From: Piscibacillus halophilus
Lineage (GTDB): Bacteria; Bacillota; Bacilli; Bacillales; Alkalibacillaceae
DNA: 64,000 nt
NCBI RefSeq assembly: GCF_900110685.1
Contig: NZ_FOES01000006.1
Location: 1 to 64,000 of the forward strand
Direction of reading: 5' to 3'
The position numbers and the translations under genes are program-made. Numbering within the stretch: position 1 is the stretch's first letter; the number at the start of each line of letters is the position of its first letter. Shown here piece by piece: positions 8,777-16,905 of this stretch. Under the pieces are notes generated by a model. That model was given only the letters and a program-made list of their open reading frames with translations, was not told the DNA's origin and did not search any database.

Positions 8777-9142
8777 AATAAACTCCCCCGAATTTTATAA
8801 TTATATGTATCTGATAAAATTATAAATGAAAAAAAGGGAATATTTTGTAAAGGTCCTGTAAAGTTTTGTCTAAATATGACTATCATGGATCTTCAAGGAT
8901 ACATACATTTCTTCTAATCAAGTTAGGAATCTTCTTTTAACCTTTTAACCTCAATATACAATCTACTTGTCATTAAGCTTGAACAACTCCCGTAATGTGA
9001 CTATCTAAGATGGAATCCATCCGCCCATTTTAACATTTTCAGTATATCTATATTGACTAATTTCATTTTTACTGTTACGGTTATACACATGAGTATATAA
9101 CCATATAAGTGTTTAACAAAACAAAGGATAGTGGGAGATAAC
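8777..9142. other. divergent intergenic region of chemoreceptor and GntR operon
   Basis: No gene is seen. It holds the upstream regions of two divergent units. The only clear motif is the inverted repeat at 9079-9102; I found no convincing sigma-D promoter for the chemoreceptor. Confidence 0.6.
9079..9102. promoter_or_regulatory. candidate operator of the GntR regulator
   Basis: GGTTATA (9079-9085) and TATAACC (9096-9102) form a perfect 7-bp inverted repeat with a 10-bp centre, 41 bp before the GntR start codon. Regulators of this class repress their own operon, so this is a reasonable binding site, but it is not demonstrated. Confidence 0.4.
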
Positions 9143-9526
9143 ATGAGAGGTCCATTTGTTCAAGATAAACCTATTTATATCCAGGTTCGCGAATTAATCG
9201 AAGACCAAATTCTTAATCATCAACTAAAAGAAGAGGAGCAGGCACCTTCAACCAATCAGTTGGTTGAATTTTATAAGATTAATCACGCCACCGTATCGAA
9301 AGGAATTAATTCATTAGTGGATGAAGGGATCCTTTATAAGAAGAGAGGGATTGGAATGTTTGTTGCTGTAGGAGCCAGAGAAAAATTGATTGAAAAACGA
9401 AAAGCCACATTTGTAGAGGATTATATTGTTAAATTGGTTCAAGAAGCTGACAAATTGGAAATTGAGGAAAGTGACATTATTCGTTTAATTAAAAAAGTAA
9501 AAAGAGGTGAGCACCATGAACATTAA
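9143..9526 (+). CDS. GntR-family regulator, YtrA subfamily
   Basis: A 127-residue protein with an N-terminal winged helix-turn-helix (PIYIQVRELIEDQIL, then APSTNQLVEFYKINHATVSKGINSLVDEGILYKKRG). A short C-terminal helical tail replaces the large effector domain, the mark of the YtrA subfamily. These dimeric repressors control neighbouring ABC transporter genes, which is exactly the arrangement here. A GTG at 9131 is open, but GGGAG at 9133-9137 sits properly for the ATG at 9143. The 3' end overlaps the ATP-binding gene by 11 bp, so the two are translationally coupled. The inducer is unknown; cell-envelope antibiotics act on relatives. Confidence 0.88.
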   Translation: MRGPFVQDKPIYIQVRELIEDQILNHQLKEEEQAPSTNQLVEFYKINHATVSKGINSLVDEGILYKKRGIGMFVAVGAREKLIEKRKATFVEDYIVKLVQEADKLEIEESDIIRLIKKVKRGEHHEH

Positions 9527-10385
9527 AGTTGAAAATCTAAATTTAAACTATGGCAACCATACTGCTTTGGAAGATGTATCATTTGAGTTAAATGAAAATA
9601 AAATATATGGCCTGCTTGGTAGAAATGGAGCTGGAAAAACGTCTCTTTTATCCATTCTTGCTTCATTTAATAAGCCTTCTAAGGGAGCCATTACCGTTGA
9701 TGGTGAAGATCCATTTGAGAATGCCAACATCATGCAGCACATAACTTTTTTATATGACAAAAGCTATAAGAATGAGGCAGAAGATATAATAAATTTCCTC
9801 GAAGGCATAGAGAGGTATCGTCCCAATTTTGATATGAGCTATGCTGAAGAGCTCATAGAGAAATTTAAGCTCCAAAAAAAGAAACCCATCAAAGAATTTT
9901 CTAAAGGAATGCAATCAGCTCTTAATGTCATCATCGGGTTAGCAAGCAGAACACCTGTCACGATATTTGATGAGGTCTATTTAGGTATGGACGCTCCATC
10001 TAGAGATATATTTTATAAAGAATTATTAAAAGATCAACAGGATTACCCAAGAATGATGATTCTCTCGACTCACCTTGTATCTGAAATGGAATATTTATTT
10101 GATGAAGTCATTTTATTAAACAAAGGAAAGGTTCTTCTTCAAGAAGATTTCCATTCCCTTATATCAAAAGGGGCATCTATTACTGGAAATACAGAAATCG
10201 TTGATGATTTTGTGAAAAACATGCGTCAAATTAATGTAAAACAACTGGGTGGAATGAAATCAGTAACGATATACGGAGAACTTCATGACGATCAAAAACA
10301 AGCCGCAGTGGATAAAGGTCTTGATGTATCACCAATCTCTCTTCATGATTTATTTGTCCACTTAACAGAGGAGGAAAACGAATGA
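9516..10385 (+). CDS. ABC transporter ATP-binding protein
   Basis: A 289-residue ATPase subunit, second gene of the GntR operon. The Walker A is GLLGRNGAGKTSLL near residue 35, the signature is a degenerate FSKGMQ near 132, Walker B is VTIFDE near 153 with catalytic Glu, and the switch His lies in LSTHL near 190. The C-terminal 70 residues are a non-ATPase extension typical of the YtrB/YhcH class. An upstream GTG at 9507 is possible, but AAGAGGTGA (9502-9510) fits the ATG at 9516. It should pair with the membrane protein encoded next, with which it overlaps by ATGA. Substrate unknown. Confidence 0.9.
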   Translation: MNIKVENLNLNYGNHTALEDVSFELNENKIYGLLGRNGAGKTSLLSILASFNKPSKGAITVDGEDPFENANIMQHITFLYDKSYKNEAEDIINFLEGIERYRPNFDMSYAEELIEKFKLQKKKPIKEFSKGMQSALNVIIGLASRTPVTIFDEVYLGMDAPSRDIFYKELLKDQQDYPRMMILSTHLVSEMEYLFDEVILLNKGKVLLQEDFHSLISKGASITGNTEIVDDFVKNMRQINVKQLGGMKSVTIYGELHDDQKQAAVDKGLDVSPISLHDLFVHLTEEENE

Positions 10386-11146
10386 AGAATCATCGCAACT
10401 ACCTAAAAGTAACGTTAGATATGTTTGTTATCCAATTAATGTGGGCTTTTGGTGTTTTAGGTGTTTTGTTAATTGTACAAATCTTTAAGCTATTTTTCGG
10501 CAACAATACTGACCAGTACTATAGTGCATTTTTTATAATAGCCAACATATTTACATTTGTCATTGGCATTATAGCCATTCACTTTCTTCCATACTATGTT
10601 GAAAATGGTGTGACTAGGAAAGATTATTTTAAAGGAGCGACCTTGGCTTCCATTGGTTTAGCGATCATTCTTCCATTCTTAGCCTGGGGGATATCTGCAT
10701 TAACACAATTAATACTACAAAGTATATCAAGTCTTACCTTTAAAGAACCAAATTTAGATGCCATGACAAACGATGGTAACTTGGTTGGAGATATCATTCA
10801 GTTTTTAATTTTAACTCCTTACGTTAATCCTGAAAATAATCTCATTTTATCGCTTGGAATTTTTAGTTTAAACATCTTAATGTATTATCTAGCTGGTTGG
10901 TTGATTGGTGCTGCATTTTACCGTTATCATACGGTCATTGGTTTAGGGTTTATTGCCATGACATTAGCTGTCTTAACACTTGTGAACGTATTGGTAAGAA
11001 ACACACTAAATTTACCTGTACTTGAAAACTATTCATTCATCGATTTACCAAGAAATATTGCGATTCCGGTTATTGTTCTCATCGCTCTCATTTTGATTGG
11101 ATCGATTCGTTCCATCACTAAAGACGTTACAATTAAAATGCATTAA
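10382..11146 (+). CDS. ABC-2-like membrane subunit of the GntR operon
   Basis: A 254-residue membrane protein with about six spans, for example near residues 12-32, 48-70, 84-108, 150-175, 185-205 and 225-243. There is no recognisable motif beyond the ABC-2 permease pattern, and the family call rests mainly on its place directly after the ATPase with a four-base ATGA overlap. Such GntR-ATPase-permease units resemble the ytr and yhc operons, whose products affect cell-wall stress tolerance. It ends the operon, and a strong terminator follows 5 bp after the stop. Confidence 0.8.
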   Translation: MKNHRNYLKVTLDMFVIQLMWAFGVLGVLLIVQIFKLFFGNNTDQYYSAFFIIANIFTFVIGIIAIHFLPYYVENGVTRKDYFKGATLASIGLAIILPFLAWGISALTQLILQSISSLTFKEPNLDAMTNDGNLVGDIIQFLILTPYVNPENNLILSLGIFSLNILMYYLAGWLIGAAFYRYHTVIGLGFIAMTLAVLTLVNVLVRNTLNLPVLENYSFIDLPRNIAIPVIVLIALILIGSIRSITKDVTIKMH

Positions 11147-11151
11147 AAATA

Positions 11152-11193
11152 AGACCTCAACTCTCGAATAAACTTAAATGAGAGCTGAGGTCT
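11152..11193. terminator. terminator of the GntR-ABC operon
   Basis: AGACCTCAACTCTC pairs with GAGAGCTGAGGTCT with one mismatch (11152-11165 with 11180-11193). It also lies just beyond the opposing chimera gene at 11206 and may serve both strands. Confidence 0.8.
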
Positions 11194-11205
11194 AGATTAT
11201 TTTCA

Positions 11206-11742
11206 TTAAATCGTTATTTTTGTACCATCAAATCTAGTTAAAGAGAACCCTTCAAACTTTTCATTATAAGTCTCTTGATAATTCCTAAAAATTTCAATGG
11301 CTACTCGCTCACCTAGTTTCAATCCTTCAACTCCATCAAACCGCCAGTGGACACCGGCTGTATCACGTCCATGCGCAATGTTAGTCGCTAGTTTGTTCAA
11401 TTCCCCTCCTATTGTCAACGAAGTTCCACTGTAAGGTAATAATGATGTCCCATCAGAACTCGCTTCAACCGGATTAGGAATCGTAAATGATTCGTTAAAA
11501 AACGCTTTTAGTACAGTAACGGCTGCCTGTTTTCCTATCAATTGTTTCTCTTCACGTGTTTCTGCTTGGACCAACTCTAGTTTCATCTCATTTTCTCTCT
11601 GAGGGGCAACAGTCAGATAATTCCATCCTGGTGCAAATTCCTCTTCATCACATACAACAAACCCCAATTTTTCCGTATAAAACGTTTTAGCTTTTTCCTG
11701 ATCTCTAACAAAAATCGTTATTTGAATTCCTTTCGTAATCAT
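11206..11742 (-). pseudogene. in-frame chimera: VOC-domain N-terminus fused to vanadium haloperoxidase C-terminus
   Basis: Residues 1-73 are the first half of a VOC/glyoxalase-fold protein (ITIFVRDQEKAKTFYTEKLG then FAPGWNYLTVAP), ending at LIGKQAA. Residues 74-178 match the C-terminal end of bacterial vanadium-dependent haloperoxidases: VTVLKAFFNE, PNPVEASSDGTSLLPYSG, GGELNKLATNIAHGRD and AGVHWRFDGVEGLKLGE. R126 and H132 keep the Arg-x5-His spacing of the vanadate site, but the upstream Lys/Arg-Pro and PSGH motifs are absent. The VOC part lacks its second half and last metal ligand. The best explanation is a deletion that joined two neighbouring genes in frame near 11520. A stable function is doubtful. 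Confidence 0.75.
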
Positions 11743-11782
11743 CTTTTCTCCTTTCGTTCAATAGACTAAGTAACTTAATCTC

Positions 11783-12493
11783 TTATTCCTCACTCGTTAA
11801 TTCAAGCAAATAGGCTGATAATTTTTTAATGTTGGCATCACTCGACTGATCAAAGGTATAGACATCACAAAATGCATACACCTTTTCTTCATCATTCTCG
11901 CTTGGGGTTTTCATCGTCCCCTCGATCATCGCAGTGTTCCCCTGTACAATGATATTTTCAATCGTATGTTCTTCAGCAACAACCCCACGCATCGGCTCAA
12001 GCATATTACTGGCTGCTTCTTTTCCTTCTATTACGCCCTCCCCCACAAAATTCCACTGAATATCTTCAGCTAAATTTTCAACGATATAATCCGTATCACC
12101 TGTCACGAATGCCTTATTTAAACTCTTTACTTTCTCATTTATAACCGCATCATCCCTATAATTGAAGCCAAAATAGACCGTGATTTCGCTTATTTTCCCG
12201 TCTATAAACAAAAAGTGTTCCATATTTTGAAAAGTGGCACCAGACTTTAGAACACATTCATAACGAATGACGACTTCATCTCCATCTGTCAATAGGTTTT
12301 GAATATGGTATTCCTGTATGTCATGACAACTTGGCCAGCACCTTTCAAAGTAAGTCTCACGATTAATTTTGTCATCGACCGGGCTATTGAACCTGAAGTC
12401 ATCACTTAACAACTCCTCCAATGCCCCCCTTTCCGTTGTTTCATACGCGTTAAAATAGTTTTCCACAAGCTCCGATAGATTGATTTGACCCAT
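11783..12493 (-). CDS. protein of two NTF2/SnoaL-like domains
   Basis: A 236-residue protein made of two cone-shaped NTF2-like domains. The first covers about residues 5-112 (LVENYFNAYETTERGALEELLSDDF, then YFERCWP). The second covers about 120-236 (EKVKSLNKAFVTGDTDYIVENLAEDIQWN, then VIEGKEAASN and FCDVYTF). Each half resembles complete single-domain proteins of 110-120 residues, and NEKVKSL near 117 looks like a former N-terminus. The open frame extends to 12568, but GGAGGG before the ATG at 12493 decides the start. No enzymatic role can be assigned; the fold is used for isomerases, hydratases and ligand carriers. It could be a fusion made by deletion. Confidence 0.75.
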   Translation of the reverse strand: MGQINLSELVENYFNAYETTERGALEELLSDDFRFNSPVDDKINRETYFERCWPSCHDIQEYHIQNLLTDGDEVVIRYECVLKSGATFQNMEHFLFIDGKISEITVYFGFNYRDDAVINEKVKSLNKAFVTGDTDYIVENLAEDIQWNFVGEGVIEGKEAASNMLEPMRGVVAEEHTIENIIVQGNTAMIEGTMKTPSENDEEKVYAFCDVYTFDQSSDANIKKLSAYLLELTSEE

Positions 12494-12608
12494 ACATGAA
12501 TCCCTCCATAAAAATTTTACTGATAGCCTCCATTTATGAAAAAGGCTTAGTAAAGTCAGGTTTTCCATATTCTAGCACGTTAATCAGTGTGATATTTCTT
12601 AAAAATTG

Positions 12609-13388
12609 CTAATGTTTCCGATTTAGAAAGTTTTTCATGAGTAGTGGTAAAGAAACTAGAATTGGAGGGTCATCAAGGTGTGGTCCACGAAGGCTAAGGT
12701 TTTGTTTGGGTATTTCTATCTTTGAATTAACTGTAATTGGAGTATCCGCTTTTGCACGTAAGGTTTGGTTGGGCACGAGGATCTCATTCGATCTCATCTC
12801 CCAAGTAATGGCTGTTGCCATTAAGTAATAAGTGCTTGGACGAACATTTATGAAGGTAAAGTCTCCTAACGAGGTGAGGATGGTGCCATATTGAGGAAGA
12901 CCAGCAGGAATCGGTTGGGTAAATAATCCAACTAAAATAATACCATGAAAGGGCATTTCCGCTTCAACAGTTCCTTCTACTCTATTAAAGTGGGGTGCAA
13001 TTATTGAACGCCGTGATAAATGGGTCTGAGTTTTTAAAGACTTCATATACTTGTTGACGTGCAAAGGGGACTTTCTGAATTGGGAAGGTGACATACCGAC
13101 TCGTTCGGTGAATCGAGTCGTAAAGGTGCCTAAGCTTTGCTGACCAATTTCCATTCCAATATCACGAACCGTTAAATCGGTGTTCAATAATAAGTCTTTT
13201 GCTCTTTGAAGTTTTAATGAAGATACGTAATGATGAGGTGACAGACCCGTCCTTTGTTTAAAAATACGCGAAAAATGATAAGGACTATATCTCGCATAAT
13301 CTGCTAAATGGGAAAGTGAGAGCGGATCATCAATATTCTTTTGAATGTATTCGATCACGTCATCTATTTCAGAATAGATATGATTCAT
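12609..13388 (-). CDS. AraC/XylS-family transcriptional regulator
   Basis: A 259-residue regulator with the DNA-binding domain at the N-terminus. The first HTH includes LSLSHLADYARYSPYHFSRIFKQRTG near residues 24-50, and the second LTVRDIGMEIGQQSLGTFTTRFTERVGMSPSQFR near 73-106. The C-terminal 130 residues form an all-beta region (HGIILVGLF, then TYYLMATAITW and PPILVSLPLL) found in a group of Bacillaceae AraC proteins with unknown effector. I start at the ATG at 13388, with AAAAGGGA in front, not at the GTG 27 bp upstream. It lies just upstream of, and on the same strand as, the NTF2-like gene, which it may control. Confidence 0.88.
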   Translation of the reverse strand: MNHIYSEIDDVIEYIQKNIDDPLSLSHLADYARYSPYHFSRIFKQRTGLSPHHYVSSLKLQRAKDLLLNTDLTVRDIGMEIGQQSLGTFTTRFTERVGMSPSQFRKSPLHVNKYMKSLKTQTHLSRRSIIAPHFNRVEGTVEAEMPFHGIILVGLFTQPIPAGLPQYGTILTSLGDFTFINVRPSTYYLMATAITWEMRSNEILVPNQTLRAKADTPITVNSKIEIPKQNLSLRGPHLDDPPILVSLPLLMKNFLNRKH

Positions 13389-13586
13389 TGTTCCCTTTTC
13401 TCCTATCACGACCATTTTCTTTAACCCTAGCTTAACCCAATACGTATTGTTTTGAAATAGTTATATTTTTATTTCGCATATTATTTAATTATCGTATCTT
13501 TAGAGTGTTCATTTTTTTCTTTGACGAGGAAAACGACTGCAAGAGAAAATAATAGTGCGACCATAGCTTTTCAAAAACAAATACAA

Positions 13587-13623
13587 CGGGTGCATTTATA
13601 TTTCATTAATGCACCCGATTTTT
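13587..13623. terminator. terminator after the aldo/keto reductase
   Basis: CGGGTGCAT (13587-13595) pairs with ATGCACCCG (13609-13617). T-rich sequence follows on both strands. It lies 34 bp beyond the reductase stop on the minus strand. Confidence 0.7.
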
Positions 13624-13656
13624 GATAAGTGTTTAACTATTCTTGAAAAACCTTCG

Positions 13657-14645
13657 TTATCTAGTTGGCAATGGTGCTCGCTGAGAAATAAATCCTTTGT
13701 CCACTAATTCACTCCAAAAGGATTGTGGGATATCTTTATTCATCATCTCTACATCTTCTGCATTGTGTTCTGGACGTGTTGAACCTGGAATAACAGCTTT
13801 TACTGCTGGATGAGCAGTTGAAAATTGTAAGGCTGCTGCTTTCAAGCTTACATTATGATATTCTGCAATTTCTTTTAACTGCTTTACTTTATTTAATATA
13901 TCAGCACCAGCTTTAGCATAGTTAAAATGATCTCCTCCAAGTAACACACCAGAATTAAATGGACCTCCTACAATGATATCTACACCTTTTTCCTCAGCTT
14001 TTGGCAGCATACGCTCTAAGGCATGCTCATGCTGTAAAAGCGTGTATTGAGTGGCAGATAAGCAGACATCAGGTTGAGCTTCTTCCAAGTCCATCACTAG
14101 TTCAATAGGTTCGGTTGTATTGACACCAAGTCCCCATGATTTAATCACCCCTTCTTCACGAAGGCGACTTAAGACACGAAAGGCGCCATTTCTAGCCTCA
14201 TCAAACTTTGTAACCCATTCATCTCCATGAAAATCAGGGGAAACATCATGAACGAAGACCATATCCAAGCGGTCGGTTTTTAACCGTTCTAAACTTTGTT
14301 CAATAGATTTCATGGTGGCTTCCTCTGTATAATCCGTTATGACTTTATTTTGACGACCATACTTAAATATGCCTTCTTTATCTTCTTTTTCATCGGTAAT
14401 ATAACGCCCAACTTTCGTCCCTATGAAATAATCATCACGATTATACGCTGATAATGCCTCTCCTAAACGCATTTCCGCTAAACCTGCTCCATAAAAAGTG
14501 CAGTATCAAAATAGCGAATTCCTTGATCCCAGGCGGTTTGTATGGTTTTTTGTGCTTCCTCTTCGGGAACGTCTCTGAACATATTCCCTAATGGCGCGGT
14601 TCCAAGACCTACTTTATGTTTAAGTGCTTCCTCTAACGATTTCAA
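13657..14645 (-). pseudogene. aldo/keto reductase, frameshifted near the 5' end
   Basis: The gene starts with TTG at 14645 after a good GGAGGAG. The first 52 codons read as an aldo/keto reductase N-terminus (VGLGTAPLGNMF, then DQGIRYFDTA). At 14494-14499 one base is missing. The frame then runs into a stop, while the correct continuation (FYGAGLAEMRLGEAL) is found in the next frame and stays open for 271 residues to 13657. That part keeps VGRYI, the FVHD motif, LSATQYTLLQ and the cofactor segment AVIPGSTRPEHNAED. The reading frame fits L-fucose/D-threo-aldose-type dehydrogenases. It is a recent inactivation or a sequencing error; the rest is undamaged. Confidence 0.85.
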
Positions 14646-14888
14646 CTAAACTCCTCCTTATCATGAAGTTATATATTTCATTTTCCACTTATACACTGCA
14701 CTAAACATGAAGACTTGGAAATTTAAAACGTTTTAGGGTGTAACCTTACTAACTTCTAAATAAGTTTAAACACCACCGCTGAAACTTCCATATTTTGAAA
14801 AGTACATATTATCATAATATAAATTGGGAGGAAAAAGTAATGGTGTTTTTGAAATTTACTAATATTTTATGGGTTTTTAGAACCTTAT

Positions 14889-15368
14889 TTACTTGTGGTA
14901 CGGTTCATTCCGATTAATTTTAAACCCGCGATAGATCTGCTCTAACAAGATGAGTCTCATTAACTGATGTGGATAAGTCATTTTACTAAATGAGATCGAA
15001 AAATCACTTCGACTCTTTACTTCATCACTTAATCCTAATGATCCACCGATAATCAGGGTGATTTTGCTTTTACCATAGGTCGCGAGGTCGTCTAATTTCT
15101 TCGCAAAACCTTCTGATGTAAGTTGTTTCCCTTCAATTTCTAACGTCATGACATATGTATCTGTGGATAACTTTGTTAATATCTTCTCTCCTTCTTTGTT
15201 TTTTACCTCTTCTTTTTCAGCCTCGCTTAAGTATTCGGGGGCATGTTCATCTGGAACCTCTTCAATTTTTACTTTGGCGTAGGGTTTTAGCCGTTTTAAA
15301 TACTCTTCGATTCCTTGTTTTAAATATTTTTCCTTTAATTTTCCGACTGAGATGATTTTAATATCCAC
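14889..15368 (-). CDS. rlmH: 23S rRNA pseudouridine-1915 N3-methyltransferase
   Basis: The SPOUT-family enzyme that uses S-adenosylmethionine to methylate pseudouridine 1915 of 23S rRNA on assembled ribosomes. It has 159 residues, the same length as in B. subtilis, when started at the GTG at 15368 (AGGAGG in front). The open frame reaches 15404, but the extra residues have no support. Marks are [20 protein letters not shown] at the start, the knot motif LIIGGSLGL near residue 103, and the C-terminal [20 protein letters not shown] with NEPYHK at the very end. Two perfect DnaA boxes (14968-14976, 15172-15180) lie inside the gene. Confidence 0.97.
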   Translation of the reverse strand: MDIKIISVGKLKEKYLKQGIEEYLKRLKPYAKVKIEEVPDEHAPEYLSEAEKEEVKNKEGEKILTKLSTDTYVMTLEIEGKQLTSEGFAKKLDDLATYGKSKITLIIGGSLGLSDEVKSRSDFSISFSKMTYPHQLMRLILLEQIYRGFKINRNEPYHK

Positions 15369-15415
15369 TTTTATTTCCCTCCTGCTTTTTGAACCCTTCC
15401 ACAATTATGTGCCAT

Positions 15416-15623
15416 TTATCCACAAACGATGTGTGTATTTCGTTATTATATCTTAATAACTGCTAACTTATCTACAATTCCATCACTTATCCACAGGTTT
15501 ATCAACATATCAACATATGTTCGCGTCATATTTAGTTAAAATATTTTATCTTGACACTATATATGCATTTTTTAAAAATAATTACTCACAATTTGTGAAT
15601 AAGTCTGTCGATAATGTGAATAA
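15416..15623. promoter_or_regulatory. DnaA-box cluster between rlmH and htrA
   Basis: Perfect TTATCCACA at 15416-15424 and 15487-15495; one-mismatch boxes TTATCTACA 15468-15476 and TTATCAACA 15499-15507; inverted TGTGAATAA at 15594-15602 and 15615-15623. Two further perfect boxes lie in rlmH. The density equals that of the oriC region, but it is 35 kb away. Confidence 0.7.
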
Positions 15624-15635
15624 CTGCTTATAAAT

Positions 15636-15670
15636 AAAACTCCGCTCAGTTTTTATCCCGAGCGGAGCTT
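15636..15670 (-). terminator. terminator of the wal operon
   Basis: CTCCGCTC and GAGCGGAG (15640-15647 with 15660-15667) form the stem; the minus strand continues TTTTATTT. Confidence 0.85.
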
Positions 15671-15673
15671 CTT

Positions 15674-16879
15674 CTAATTACCTTGTGATACTAATTTCAC
15701 CGTTGTTTCTTGTAATTCACCATCTCTATAAAATGTAACCTTGACTTCATCACCTGGGCTTGTTTCTGTAAACAAGTATTGTCTTAATTCGAGTACATTT
15801 TGAACTTCTGTATCGCCCATCTTCACGATGACATCATATTGTTGGAAGCCGGCTTGATCGGCTGGTGACATTCGATCTATTCCATCAACTATGACGCCGC
15901 CTTCAACATCTCTTGGTAATTTCAATGTGTTTTGCCAATGATATTGTGCCACATCAGATAGTGAGAAGATCTCTACACCCATATAAGAGCGTGTAATTGT
16001 TCCATCTTCTTCTAAATCCTCAATTAAAGGACGTGCGATATCGATTGGAATAGCAAATCCTAACCCTTCTAGTTCTGGGGAGGCATATTTCATGGAGTTA
16101 ATCCCAATTAATTGGCCATCCATATTCACTAATGCTCCACCAGAGTTCCCTGGGTTAATAGGTGCGTCCGTCTGGATTACTTCAGCTTGCCAGTCTACAT
16201 TTCCATTTTGATCGAAATCTTGTGGGATTAACCGATCCTTACCACTGATAATCCCTTGAGTCACAGTACCGGCGAATTGTAAACCAAGTGGATTTCCTAT
16301 CGCTAAAACTGGTTCTCCCACTTTGAGGTTTTCAGAATTGCCCATCTCAATGACCTTTTCGACATGTTCTCCGTCGACCTTTAAGACGGCTAAATCTGTA
16401 TAAACATCGCCACCGATTATTTCTGCTTCAACTTGTTCTTCATCCGCAAACACGACTTCAACTGAATCGGCACCTTGGATAACATGATAATTCGTCACGA
16501 TAAAGGCTGAATCATTGTTCTTCTTATAGACGACACCAGATCCAACTCCACCTTGTTGTGATTCGGATTGTCCAAAGATACTTTGTTGTTTAATGTTGAC
16601 AACCCCTACCACGGTATCGGATACATCTTCAACAATTTCTGTAATTTGCGAGTTAACCTCTAAATTGACTTGTTTATTCACTTCATCTCCAGATGGTGTA
16701 GATTCTTGTGTTTCTTCATTTTCTTGAGCGGTAAAATCATAGGGTAACCAATTTGCCTGAACTAAAATAGGTAAAGCTAACAGTATGAGAACTGCTCCGA
16801 TTAATGCACCAACGACTGATGGCATTAACCATTTACGATTTTTCTTAGTGCTTCTCATATGGTCATCGTAATATCCCAT
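15674..16879 (-). CDS. htrC: membrane-anchored HtrA/DegP-type serine protease
   Basis: A 401-residue quality-control protease of the outer membrane face: one N-terminal membrane anchor (about residues 17-40), a trypsin-like domain and a C-terminal PDZ domain. The triad is complete: His in VTNYHVI, Asp in YTDLAVLKVD and Ser in PGNSGGALVN. The PDZ domain begins around SYMGVEIFSL and contains GVIVDGIDRMSPADQAG. The gene is the last of the wal operon, as yycK/htrC is in B. subtilis. I start at the ATG at 16879, preceded by GAGGTG, rather than the upstream frame that runs into yycJ. It probably degrades misfolded secreted proteins. Confidence 0.93.
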   Translation of the reverse strand: MGYYDDHMRSTKKNRKWLMPSVVGALIGAVLILLALPILVQANWLPYDFTAQENEETQESTPSGDEVNKQVNLEVNSQITEIVEDVSDTVVGVVNIKQQSIFGQSESQQGGVGSGVVYKKNNDSAFIVTNYHVIQGADSVEVVFADEEQVEAEIIGGDVYTDLAVLKVDGEHVEKVIEMGNSENLKVGEPVLAIGNPLGLQFAGTVTQGIISGKDRLIPQDFDQNGNVDWQAEVIQTDAPINPGNSGGALVNMDGQLIGINSMKYASPELEGLGFAIPIDIARPLIEDLEEDGTITRSYMGVEIFSLSDVAQYHWQNTLKLPRDVEGGVIVDGIDRMSPADQAGFQQYDVIVKMGDTEVQNVLELRQYLFTETSPGDEVKVTFYRDGELQETTVKLVSQGN

Positions 16880-16905
16880 GTTTGACACCTCACCATAACA
16901 AGTAA

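Noticed and set aside
15550-15580. TTGACA promoter on plus strand in the rlmH-htrC gap
   Set aside because: The -35 is good, but no acceptable -10 follows at 16-18 bp and there is no plus-strand gene downstream.
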